Positions 46,774-60,196 of a stretch of 64,000 nt of DNA are shown piece after piece; position 1 is the stretch's first letter; every line of letters starts with the position of its first letter. The DNA is from Dermatophagoides farinae (taxonomy: Eukaryota; Arthropoda; Arachnida; Sarcoptiformes; Pyroglyphidae). The translations under genes and the position numbers were made by a program. Location of the stretch: positions 5,645,001-5,709,000 of the forward strand of contig NC_134677.1 of the NCBI RefSeq assembly GCF_024713945.1, written 5' to 3'. The notes under the pieces were generated by a model. The model ran no database searches and had not been told where the DNA came from. It saw only the letters and a program-made list of their open reading frames with translations.

Positions 46774-49700
46774 TCAACTGGTTGAAGTATTAGTGATGTT
46801 CGATGATGTTTCATTAGTATTGCTGGGAATTACAGCTATTTCACTTTTTACCGAACTGTTTCCACTGCCTGGGGTTGAATCAGTTGTAGTGCCACCACAA
46901 TCGGATGTAGCCCCTGAATCGCAGACAGTTTGTTGAGATGCAGTTGCATTGGTAATATTTTCATCTTCACTTTCTAATGAGACTAGGGCAGATAATAGAT
47001 CCGAACGTTGTTGTTGTGTCATGCCTGAATGTATCAGTTGCACTAAAGCGTCAAACGTTGCAGAAGGAAAATCCTTGTATAGACTGCAGTTTAAATGAGA
47101 ATTATAATCGATTTCAATAATTAATTATCAATAATCTTTACCCTTGAATTTGTCTGGTCAAAGCATCTCGTTGTATGCAACGAATATTGTCCAAAACTTG
47201 AGATGGAGCTTTCAATTGTGATTCGAGCCATTGAGCCACAATTCTGTTGTCTTCCCATTGATGTTGCTGTTTTAGAAAATAAGCATCCATTAATCCAAAC
47301 GATCATCATTATAACATGATTAACATTGATTAATCATCACTTGAAATTAAGAAACTTACATTATGTTGTCCTGTGTGCTCGACAAACCAACGACGAATCA
47401 TAGAACTTGCCTCAGCATCATTCTTGTTCAGTATAACTCGTTGAATTTCATTCTTTACTCGATTCTCACAAAGTCGTCGCTTCAATACCCAATAAAAATA
47501 TTGTCTGGATGTACGCCATGGAACTACTTCGGTGATGCAATTCTTTTCAAACATTCGCACAGGAGTATCATGAAGATCGGCGAATGATAAAGCTACTTGA
47601 TGATACATGCTCATCAACATTTGCTCACGTTCCTTAAGTTCATTTTCAATACTAGTTTTTTGTTCAAGCGATGTAGTTTCGTTCATCAGTTCTATGAAAA
47701 AAAACGTATTACTCATTTAGAATTAAAATTATCAAATGAAATGATATAACTTACTGCTCAATCGTTTACATTCGGGATCACAACGAAGCATGGTCTTGAT
47801 CAAATCTTTTTGTCGGAAACGAATTTCGACGGTACCTTCGGGTTCAAGTACACCGCCACGGCTATCAGTATCAGCATACATTTCCATATGTTTTGGATTA
47901 ATCGTAGCATCTTAAAATGTTTTTCATTAGCCATTAAAATTAGCAAATAGAATCTGATGACTTACCAAGAACAGCCCAAGCTCCACCACGAAGTTCGCCA
48001 TATGGAGGAATATAAACGATAATCGGTTGATTATATTGATGTAAAGCATCGACAATGTAAGCTCCGAATTTCACCACTTGATCATACATGTCTTTCATAC
48101 CACCAGAAAAGCCTCTCCAATTTGCGAAAATGATCAAAGGTAAATCTTCCCGATTGAAATCCTGTATAGCTTGTGCTGTTTTGTAGGAAGAATCCGGAAA
48201 CCAAACTTGTCCAGCTTGCGATACGACTTTAGTTTCGGAATCCAAATTAGCGGGATCAGCTGGAATAATCAGTTCAACAGCTCGAGTTTCGACAGCAATC
48301 ACACCAACTGGAATACCCCCAAGACGGGCTCGACCAGTGACGACGGTCAAGGCCCAACCGGACATAATTTCATGCCAAGTTCCTCGATCAAAAAAACCAT
48401 CTTCCCATATACCTTGATTGTTTTCTCGTCCAGACAACATCCATCTCGGATCATAAGGCGAAGGTGAAGGAGTGAATGTAACTTCACGTTCTATAGGATC
48501 AATTGATTCCAAAATTGGTAATGGTCGATAGCGACGATCCGGTATGTAGGATAACCATCGCAAAATAGTTGACACTCCTTCCAGATCATCTTGAGCGGTA
48601 ACATGAGAGACTCCGTTGGCATACATGATTTGTATGCCACCTATATATATTATATATTGATAATAAAAATTCAAATTATGTCCATTTTCATGTCAAATTG
48701 CAACTTGCCTAGTTGATTATTAGAAGTATATACTTCACGACCCAATAATTTGTTCAAAGCACTAGCACCAGTTAAAATGATATGTGAATTTTCGATTTGA
48801 ATAACTCGTTGAGAAAGACGAGCCAAATAGGAGCCAATACCTATGGCCCGACAGGTTACCATTGTTATGGTTACAATTTCATTGTAGGCTTGAGAAGATT
48901 CTCCAGCAATCATGCCAGCGTATTTAAGATTTTCCACGCTTAAGCCGTCTTGAGCGCCAATAATATCGGTAATTTTGTATCGTGTTTCACCATTTTCAAC
49001 AATTAGCTCACACTTTACAGAATCGGCCAATCTTTTATATTGTTCAGGCGTCAAATAAATATAGTTAAAGCCTTTGTCTGGATCTTTGTCATCAAACCAC
49101 GCAATCTATTAATAATGAACATTAATCTGTTAGTAAATTGGCAAAATAAATTTACGAAAAATTTTACTTGAAAAGCATTTTTAACTTCTTCAGCCAGACC
49201 GATTCGAGCACCCGAATTGGCCGATAGATAAATACGGGGAATCTTTAATGATCGCGCTCTTTCCGAAGCTTTCTGAAAGAGCATATCTTCTTTTGGTCCG
49301 AAAACACCCAATAAATGAGTTATATCATTACCAATAACAATAATATCACGACCATCAGGATATTCGGGGGTGAATATAGTGATTCTCCAAGCAACCATTC
49401 CACATTCATTCTCGCCCGGTACTCGTCTCATTTCGACTAATCGTGTTGGATTGGCCGATTCGATGACTAGTTCCATGCATTGCATTACTTGAGCTGGCAT
49501 TTGCATTTCTGGATGCATTTCAAGATATTCTTCCCAGATTTTGATCAAAGCTGCCTGAAACATATCTGGAAAATCATAGATATAAGTAGTTCCATTTGAT
49601 TGAGCTTGAAATCGTTTCAATTGAAGATAATCTTTTGTCATATATGGTGTCGAAATAGGAAGATCGTGTAAATGGCCAGGTTTTCCAGTTCCTGGCCATG

Positions 49701-52700
49701 CTTCAAATTTCATCGTTCCAGACATTGTGTCCAAAACTTCTTTATAAAGATGCATATCTAAATAATAGCCAGATTCATTGGCCAGCAATAAACGGATTGG
49801 AGTACATTTGGAATTGGGCGAAGGTCGAATAATCATTCGAATTTCGGCTTGCAAAACACGAAGCTTCCATAGTCGTGGTCCGTATCGCATCACCATATTG
49901 CGAACATTTTCAGCAATCTATTAGAAATATTACATACAATAATAGTAGATTTATGATAAAACCTATGAAAGAATAAATTATCAAATCAAACATACGTATG
50001 GTACTTTGGCAGGTTCCATTGTTACTTTAGGTACGAAATTCAAAAAGATGTGATTGCAATCGGTTTTGGGTGCCAAATGATGAGTAAAAGCAACCTCCAA
50101 TTCATCCATTGCTTCGAGCAAGAGGCGTTCACCTATGATTAAATTATTAAAAAAATATGTTAAAAATTTAAAAAATAGTGAGTATATACCTTCATTTTGT
50201 AGAAATTCATAACTAGCTTCCTTGGTGATCAAATCGGAATGACGAATTATGGTTCGAACAAAAAATCGAAAATCCGTAACCTGTTGACCAGGTGCTCGGG
50301 CTTTTGCTTTTCCCAGATATAAATGCATTTTGTTTTGACTGGCTGTGGGCACAGCTTCCAAATCATAATTTCTGAGACGATTAATTTCAAGTTGAAAAGC
50401 TAATGCCGGTTCTAAATGTCTATAAATTTTATCCTCAGTATAGCCATCACGGTAACGAAATGTAAAATAACGTGGAAAACGATATCTATCACATACAACA
50501 AAAGTAACACGACGTATGGAATGTTTTTCGAGCTCTGAACAACGTTTTTGACAAAATTCTTCGAATTGTTTGGTCAATGTAGCATCATCCTGCCCTTCAC
50601 ATTTTATCGTAATATTCATTATGTAGATTGCTTCAGGTTCTTCTAACAATGAAGAACTGACTGAACGCTTAGCCAATGATTGTTCATTCAAAGAATTGGC
50701 TGATGATGCATTGACATCACCGTTAACAACTGACCAAACACTATCCGATCCATTTAGTTCATCATCAACTCGATGAATAATGTTGAGCATTTCAGAAAAA
50801 TTAGCTTCCAATTGTTCCACATTAATAAAAGAGGCGATCAAACCGACCCGATAATTGTTATGATTAAAATAAAGGACATCATCAACTCCGGTAAATGCTG
50901 AAGCGGTTGCTTGAAGATTTGACGATGAAGCTGATGATGATAGTTGATTGGCGGTTGTCGATGGATGGGAATGAGGCAATAAAAAATGATACACAGCACA
51001 AGGTATCGATTGGTCACGATTTCCAGTGACAGATATGGACCCTGGACCACCGGACAAAGAACTCGGGCTTCCATATAATCCTTTAGCTGTGTAAAGGCTA
51101 TCTGAAGCCGATCCTAACGTAGTGCTTCCGATAGGCAATTGATTCGATCCACCAGCACCAATGACTGAATGTTGCAACGATATCATTTCGTAAGAAATGT
51201 ATGCACGACGTACATAAACTTCCTGTGCAGCACGACGAACAACACTGTTCGGATGATAGAAAAATTGATGTAACACATCAAATATTGAAGTCTCACTGAT
51301 GATCAATTTATTCAGTACGTTCGGTTCAAATTCATGTGAATAGATGTCGATAGCAGATAAAAATATTGATTCCATTTGATTATGACGTAAGGCATAAGGT
51401 GGTTGATGTGCCGATATCAATACTTGTCTCGCTCGAAGAGCGACTTTAGAATTTTCCGATTTGTTCAATAAAGTCAATGCATTTAATATCGAACTTAGTT
51501 CATCTGTTATGCCTGGTTCTCTACCACAAAGGTGATCAATAAGTTTAATGATCAGCTGATTTTTACGACCAACAGCCAAATGTGAAAAGATGATTTGAAC
51601 GACTTTTTGCATGCCTTCATCCTTATATTTTTCTCGCATTCCCGAGACACATTTATCGTAGTGGCCTAGCTGGAAATGTTGTTCGACTTCGATATAATTA
51701 CGAATCAAATCCTGCACACAGGAACGCATTCGACCTCGGATTCCGTTCCGATATCGTTGTACCAATTGCACAATACCTTGTGTATTCAAGAAGAAAACAT
51801 CACGATCGGAACGTTTTTGCAATGTAGCGGCATACGAATCAATAACAGAGGCAATCTGCTGTGAAGGGAATGCAGCTAAAATAGCCGTAATATTGCTGGA
51901 ATAATTGTTCAGCAATTTCCTGATCGATTTCTCCACTTGGGGTGGAATCCGTCCGGAAGTTGAAGCGATTATATCTTGAAGTTCTAATAGCGGCAAACGA
52001 GGGTCACGTAAACAATCCATAAATGTTTCGACATAATGTGTCATAAAATTACTAAAATATGGTTCTGATAATACATAACCAGAAAGAACATTGCCCAAAT
52101 GCGTTTTGGCCTGTTGAAAGGTAACATTTAATTTAGGCTCAACAGGCGCTCCATGAGAATCATTTGTTGATGCTGTAGAGGAGGCACCAGAAACACCTGA
52201 ATCATTTTCACATTCTTCATCCAAAACATCGAAACCTTTTGTATAAAGTTCTGCACGGTGTACACGACTTGGATCATCTAACTCTAATCTAGCCAAAATA
52301 GAACCAGCTTCGAGGACTGCACCTGAACGTTTGACATGTTGTAGGATTCCAGATTCTTGTGTTGTCAATGTCATCACCATTTTCATGACTTCAATTTCAG
52401 CGTACGCTTGGCCAGCATTGACGTGCGATCCATCTTCAATTAGAAATTGCAATAATTTACCAGTGGATGGTGATCGAAGAATAGTAGGATCATTTTCTTT
52501 TTCAAACACACAGGTCTGATTACCTATAACAATTCGATATCTTTCCACTTCTTCTTTCATATAAGTAGTATATGATGAATGATCGATAGACAATAACAGT
52601 CCTGAATCGGACATACGATGCACCTCAATTTCTTTATAAGTTCCATTCATGATTAAAAAATATGAATTTGGACCAGATTTGGTGACTTTTACAACGTATT

Positions 52701-55700
52701 TTTTTCCTTCATAGATTAATTCAACATCTTCATTGTTTGTCAACGTATTTGCCGGTAAAATTTGTCCTTTTTGTAAGGAATTTTGAAAATGTTGCCAATT
52801 TGACACCATTTTAGAATCAACAACGTGAATGCAACCACAAATCAATGCTAATGAAGTTTTTGGTTTGCCCGATTGAACGCGTTCAGCAATCAATTTGTCC
52901 AACCAGCCAGTATTGAAATTATTTCTTTGAAAATCTTCCGTTTCTAATAGAGTGATAAGATATTCAACAGTTGTTCGAAAATCACCACGAATGGAAAGTT
53001 CTTTCAAGGCTAAAACCATATTCTCTCGTGCTTCTTCGCGATCTTCACCCCATGAAAAACAGTGACCAAATTGTGAATCAGCAAATTCATGCAATCCACC
53101 GAGAGCACCCACGGAAAAATAGCCCCAGACATTTTTCGAACTCTTGAAATTCAATTCTTGAACGGTACCACTGGAAGGTTTAAAACCTTCATCTGGATTT
53201 TCTGATGTGATTCGTGCAGCGATTACATGTCCCCATGGTCTATTTCGAACATGATTGTCGAAATCAATTGCAGAATCACCCCAAGGTGATTCACCATAAA
53301 GTAAACGAATTTCTTTAATTCTATTCAGCTTAAGACCCATAGCAATTTGTAGTTGACAGGCAGGTAAATTGACATCGGCAACCATTTCCGTACAAGGATG
53401 TTCGACCTGAAGCCGAGGATTCAGTTCAAGAAAGTAGAATTTTTTGTTTTGTGGATCGTAAAGATATTCAACAGTACCAGTGCTAGCATAACCAACCATT
53501 TTAGCCAAACGAACGGCTGCTTTTTCCATCTCTTGGAATGTACTTTCATCGGCAATGATACAGGGTGCTTCTTCTATAATTTTTTGATGCCGACGTTGGA
53601 TTGAACAATCACGACCAAATAATGAGATGGCATTACCATAATGATCAGCCAATAATTGCACTTCTAAATGTCGAGCACAGGTTGCCAATTTCATCACAAA
53701 TATTGGACTTCCAGGAACTTCATTTTGCACTTGACGAAACATTTGTGGAAAATCATCGGGAGATTCACTTTTTCGTATACCTTTACCGCCACCACCTTCT
53801 GAAGCTTTGATCATAACTGGAAATCCAATTTTCTGTGCTGCGATCAACCCTTCATTCACATCAGTCACACAACCTTTTTGATAAAGATCGGGCGGTAATT
53901 TGAATGTTTTTCCTTCTTTCCATCCGGGACAAGTTAATCCGGAACCAGACCATGCTAAGGTTGGAACCTGAGCAGTTTGAGCTACAATTGATGATGCTAT
54001 TTTATCACCAAGTGCCCACATAGCATTACAAGGCGGACCCATGAATGTGATATTAGCTTTCGTAAGCAACTCAGGTAATCGAGGATATTCCGATGCATGT
54101 CCCCATCCAGCCCAAACACCTTGTACATTCATTCGTTTAGCTATGTCGACTATTAATTCGACATTAGCATAATTGTTATTGTTAGTTCCACCTGGTACTG
54201 GAACATATTGATCAGCCATCTTGATGTATTCAGCATTTGCTTTGAGATCCTCAGGTGTGACCTTAAAATTAACGCAAAAAATGAAAACCACATTAAACTC
54301 TATCGAAACAAGTATCAATGCAGTACATTACCATGACAACAAAACGAATGGCTCGTTCATTGCGAAAGATCTCATATGACCAACGGCGTATGGAACGCAT
54401 ACATTTAACGGCAGCAATGCCATTGTTGGCAATTAATACCTTATTGATCACACGTGTACCACCAAAACGTTTGATGAATTCTTCTGGTGTTGCGATCGTA
54501 AAATCCTGCTTGTCGGCACGATCCTGACTTGACAGATGTATGCCTGACATTGATTGTCGTAATTGTCTTGTTTGCCTATTGAAACGTTTAGTGTCCATTG
54601 TTGTTGACAAACAACTTTGTCCTGTATCACTGGTTCCTGTGGGGCAAAGCGCATCCAGCAGTATATTCGATGCCCTTAAATGATTTAAAATGTCGTCTTT
54701 GTTGTTTGGATTGGATTTTTTAAAATCTTCTTCATCGGAAGATGACGAATCACTATCATCGGGTGCCTGATCGATCGTAAATATTGGTTTCGTATAGTTT
54801 TTCTGATTATTCTCTTTAAAAGTGGTGCTATCCAAAATGGTGTCGTTGTCGTTTAGATGTTGCTGATTTAGTTGAGATTCACTAAGGTGACAAAAATTTT
54901 TCACAAATAAAAAAATCAACAATTAATTATTTGAAAAAAATGAGAGAAAAAAGTCGATAAATAAAACTGGTAAACTGTTTTTTAAAATATATATGAATTT
55001 GAATAGAAAAAAAAGACAATGAACAAAATCGATCAATACATGATGCAAAAAAAAAAATTCAAAAATGAATGAATATAAACTATTTATTGACACAAAAAAA
55101 TCATATATCGTAAACTTGATGAATGAGGAAAAAAATAGCACCTACATGTACGCATCACGCACTACACACTACATATTCATAACCACATCTATAATCTTTT
55201 CATAAAATCAACAATTGAAAATGATAAAGAAAAATTTCACCCTTCAAAATTCAATGATGAACACGATTTTTATTTCATTTAAACAACAAATCATATGTTT
55301 GAATCGAAAATCATAACAGAATATTGAATAAATTTTGAAGATATCACTTAGAATATCAATCAATGATGACAATAGAAACAGTGAAAAAATTCGTAGAATG
55401 AGAAATCAATTATAAAAGAAATATAAAAATCAAATAGAAACACTTGAGCGATCGTCATCATTTTATTTATTTTCATTTAAGTTTAGATGGACTTGTTTTT
55501 TTTCACAACGAAGAAATCAATATAACCAACGTACCTAAAGATGAAACTGGTGGTTCATATAATAATAATAATCATCATCATGATCATAGAAAGAAGAAGC
55601 AATCTAACACTAAGATAAAGATAGATATTTTTTCTTTCTTTTGCACAAAAAAAGAAAACAGGAGCCAAGCGTACAGGAGGATTACATTCATCTTTTCTGG

Positions 55701-58123
55701 GCACTGAAGAAAAAAAAAATGAAAAAGAGACAAATCAACTAATCAACTAACTAACCATTAAGAAGTAGCAATATATATATATAGGGGCAACAAGATTTTT
55801 TTTTGCGTTGCTCTTTATGCATAGTAAAAATACAATATCGATTAACGCATTGAAAATGAATTATCTAATATTACATCATCAAAACGGAATATGTACATAA
55901 TAACACACATGGTTTGAATACTACGATTCATCTTAAATTTTTTTTAAAAAAATATCACGAGTTTTTTAATTTTGACAATAAGAAAAAAAACTACAAGGTT
56001 GGATATATTACAAGAAAAATGACAAAGAATTATAATTGAAACATTACAATATTTCTTGAATTTCAAATAAAAATATATTAATGATTGACCATCAATATTG
56101 ATCAAGACAGTTTATGGATAAAATCCTGATATGTTGTAAACACGTATAAATCTATACCAGATATCGAGAAATCTTACCGTTTTTTCCGCTAACACTCATT
56201 CAAGGATTCGTGGTCAATTATATACAGGCCAATGAACACACATGGGAATAGGGAAAAATTTTGTCTTAAAAGAAAATGGAGATGAATGAAGAAAAATGTC
56301 ACGTAAGTAAATAAGTGATAGCTATGAATGTAAATACAATAAAATAAAAAAAAATCTAGACCGGTATTATAATGCCTTGAGACAGAGAAAGAGAGAGAGA
56401 GAACGAATAGTTTGTGTATGATTGTCGATGAAACTTGAACAAGTCTGAATGACAACAATATTGGAAAATTAAATCCATGATTTTGAAACAATATTAATGT
56501 ATGCAATTTTATAGAAGAATCACACGAGAATGAGCTAATAAGCCACGCGTTGAGCGAAAGAGAAAAAGAAAAAAAAATATCCACAGTTTTTAAGTGAAGC
56601 AACGTTTGTCATGAGGTAAATATATTTTTTTCTATTTATAATCTTATTATTATTTATCAAATCATCATGCAAACGAACGCGTGATTTTTCAATTGAATCG
56701 TGCGACAATTTTTTTTTGTCATTTAAATCTTATATATATATGAAGAGAAAAAAATATCGAATGTTATATTATCAACAAAATGATGATCATCAGCCAACAC
56801 TGACGTGATTCATGATAATATAAATATTATTCAATTTGATATGATTATCTAATAATAATAAGCAATTTTTAAAACGAATTAATTGAATACTGGTAGGTAG
56901 TCAAAATGAAAATGACAAAGGGGTTAGAAATTCTCATATTAATTGAAACAATTCTTCAAATGAACAATCTGATCTGATCAATATTTATAATTATAAAAGT
57001 ATAATATAAAAAGTAAAAGTAAAAAATAATGAAAAATTTATGCTATCCATTCATTAACATATCAAGAGTTGAAAACAGGTTTCTCATCTTTTAAACAAAA
57101 CAAAAAAAAAAAAAAAAAGAAAAACAAACATTTTTTTAGGTAGATAAATTCAATGATGTATAAATATTGGAAAATTTCCTGTCCCATAAACAAAAATATA
57201 TCGATAACATAGCATTGAACTTGAATCAATGGGAAAAAAAATCATGTACATTTGTTTGTTTCACAAGGATAAAACTTTTTTTCTTCGATCAAAAACAAAT
57301 CGAAAGATAATTAAATTTCATCTTTTTCTCTATCTCATTGATAGAATTGGGCATTGAAATGTGGGAAAAAAAATCGTAAACCAAATGATTAAATATATAT
57401 GAGAATGTTGAAAAAATAAATTTACCATTTTAACAGTTGGAATCAATTTAGAAACCGATTGCATAGAAAATTTCACATTGAGTATACAACGATATTTTAA
57501 CTCATTCATTCGAAGATGTCCATAATGAATTTGAATTAATGAAAACTTGTCAAACATGATAGCGAAAAAAAAAATAAAAATAAAACCGATCGATTTACAA
57601 TCACAAGGTTAAGCTTTTTTTATAAAAAAAAAATAAACTTGTAACAAATTTAAAAAAAATTGATGAATTTTTTCTTGATATTCAAAAGAAAAAATCTAAA
57701 AAACCAAGCGGTTGTAATTCTAAATGGTTTTTTTTTTCATTCATTTTACCTGTTTGATGAATCTGAATTTTGGTGATTATTGTGATTATTATTATGATGA
57801 TGATGATCATTGGATGACATTTTTTTATCAAAATTATCGTTAGTTATTTGACTAAAATTTGAATTTATTATTGAATTTTCGATTTTGTTATCGCTGTCGA
57901 CAGCCGCATATATCGGTATCGTTTTTTTTATATCATCAACATCAACAATAATATTTGAACATGAATTAATATTATATTGTAATAGAGATGATGATTCACC
58001 GACCGAATGGTCAAATGAATCGTCGTTGTCGTCGTCGTCAGATAATGATGGTGGCAATCGATAATCGCCGTGATTATGATTTGAACGAAATGCCGAAACA
58101 ATCAATCTAAACAATCTAATCAT
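46774..58123 (-). CDS. Acetyl-CoA carboxylase
   Basis: Makes malonyl-CoA from acetyl-CoA with bicarbonate and ATP, the committed step of fatty-acid synthesis. Eleven coding exons: 58123-57750, 54881-54332, 54261-50190, 50132-49996, 49917-49168, 49105-48709, 48640-47966, 47910-47755, 47691-47360, 47266-47142, 47083-46774; 2625 residues. Biotin carboxylase: [20 protein letters not shown], the ATP-grasp [14 protein letters not shown] and [11 protein letters not shown]. The biotinyl lysine lies in EVMKM (near 52380). The central region follows, then carboxyltransferase with [32 protein letters not shown] and [15 protein letters not shown]. Ser237 in [10 protein letters not shown] matches the mammalian AMPK-inhibited site. 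Exon 1 adds a long N-terminus ([14 protein letters not shown], then acidic and His/Asn-rich), about 155 residues more than human ACC1 before that site. Exon 1 is joined on matching phase and a good donor, which is less certain than the rest. Confidence 0.95.
48641..48708 (-). other. GC-AG intron in acetyl-CoA carboxylase
   Basis: A 68-nt intron whose donor reads CTAG|GCAAGT and whose acceptor is TATATAG. The flanking protein NNQLG|GIQIM is one of the most conserved parts of the carboxyltransferase, and no GT donor nearby keeps the frame. The strong AG|GCAAGT context is the usual form for GC donors. Confidence 0.8.
54882..57749 (-). other. Large first intron of acetyl-CoA carboxylase
   Basis: A 2868-bp AT-rich intron, against 51-73 nt for the other introns of this gene. 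Long first introns often hold regulatory DNA or alternative promoters. An open segment at 57557-57426 ends in a good donor (AAAATG|GTAAAT) but has the wrong phase to join exon 2 as coding. No transposon was recognised inside. Confidence 0.6.
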
Positions 58124-60196
58124 CAAGGTTGTAGGTTTTTTTAAAATAATTTTTCTCCAATTTTAAAACTGAAAAAGCAAAAAAAAAATTGCTGTTTTTT
58201 CAATTTTTTTTTTTTTTTGACACTTTGTGATTGTTTTAACACTCATTCACAAACAAATATATTTGAACACAAGATTCATACAATCGATGTTGATCAAATC
58301 ATCAGACAAATTAATACCAAAACATTTTTTTTTCTTTATTGATCGACTTGTATGGTTGGTTATGATCGATGTTCACAAAACATAATGCAATGAACGTGAT
58401 TTCGATGGTCAAATAGACAATGTTTTACGATATTTTTGCCTGCTAATTTTTTTTCTTGCCTGTTCAGATCAGTCGAGAGAAAATATATATTTTAAAGAAA
58501 AAAAAATTTTATCGTTGCCGTCAGCAGTAGCAGCGTCAAGCGTCATACAGCAATGGATGACGAAAATGAAAACGACGACGACGACGACGACAAATTACAC
58601 AGGAAATACATACACACACATATACAATCAAATATACATGAACTTGAGTACATATAAGCGAAGAAGTAAAGACATGGACTACACGATAATGGTCCTAACG
58701 AAATAATACAAAAAACCACTTGTTGAAGGGATATAATAAAAGTTTTTAATTCGAAAAAATGAGAGATGGATGTGGATGGATAGATATCAAGAGAGAAAGA
58801 TAATGAGAGAGTGAATGAATGAATGAAAGAGAAATGACTAGTGTTATAATCATCAAATAATTGATGATGAAAGAGGAAAATACAAATCCCAAATAGCCAA
58901 AACAGATAGGTTAAACACTAGAAAATAAGATGTCCAATGGGACATCATAATTGAACTTGGGGGTTTTTTCTGCCAATCAACAAGCTGACCAACCAACATC
59001 ATCATTGTCAATGTCGATTCGAGTAAAATGAAAATTTAATTTTGTGAAATCATTCATTGCAGCTAAAATTTTAAAATGCCAATCACATTGAGAATCAACG
59101 CTACAAAACGCATTATGATTTCATATTCATTTTATCAAAATAACGTCAAAAAAAATTGACAAAATGATAAACGATATAAATGAATATCGTCAACAATATA
59201 ATGAAATCATATTTTGACTAAATCTATAAAACAATTAAAAGTACAATGGAAATTAACTAACCTCAATATGACGTAAATTGATTGATTTTTTTTCTGAATC
59301 GATGGTTGATCATAAAACTGAATGAAAACCAAGGCACTAGAAATGCTTATTTCATCAATGTGAAGATAAAATATGGAAGAAGTTTAGAAAAATTTGTGAC
59401 AAAAAAAACATTTCACCAATTTCTCGATTATTTGATGTTGATGTGATTAAAATGAAAAACTTTGCTGATAAATACTGAGTTCAATTAACAACGAGATCAA
59501 ATATAATAATTGCCAAAAATTAAGAATAAATAAAAAAAAACTAGACCCAATTTAAGTAGACGAAAAATAAATTGTCAAAAGTGGAGCTGGATTATTCCTT
59601 CGAATTCATGATGATCATTTGGCTCATATGGATAAATCGCCGTGTGTTTATAAATGCTGCCACTTGGCACTTGGCATGTGTCATATGAACAACACACACA
59701 CATATACACCAACACACATGCATTAAATATTTCACATAGGCATGTATTTTGTGCATGAGTCCCGATTTGACGATGATTCGTAAATTCAAACTATTGATCT
59801 GATCAACAGTCACTAATTTTCCAAATTTAATTTAATTTAATTTAATTTAATGCAATTAATCCTTATTGAAATCCATTTTATTAATCTGCAGGGATTAATA
59901 CTGAACAAAAATCTATAATCTGATTACTAAAATAATTGAAATCAATAGCAATCACAGATAAGTCAGTTCGATTCTTTTGCTATCGCGATTAAATTCTAGA
60001 AATATCATCAAATTTGTTTGTATATGAGTGAAATTAATATATTCTTTTTTGGTTTGCAAATTTTCAATATATAAAAATTAATCAGATTATTTACAATTTA
60101 TGCAATACGTCCTATGTGATTGTCTGTTTTTATACATGTTTATCGCCGATGCACGTGTTTGCATTTATTTACGAATTTACGGCAATCATTAAAAAG
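58124..60196. other. Intergenic, ACC upstream / ALKBH8 upstream
   Basis: About 2.1 kb between divergent genes. It contains a CGA/GAC trinucleotide run near 58571-58590 in a locally GC-richer patch (58510-58590), CA-rich stretches near 58605-58625 and 59693-59720, and a TTTAA pentanucleotide run near 59824-59851. No TATA box could be tied to either gene. Confidence 0.55.

Noticed and set aside
57330-57557. Possible alternative coding exon in ACC intron 1
   Set aside because: Has a Met start and a GTAAAT donor, but the phase does not match the coding acceptor at 54881; kept only as a remark under the intron.
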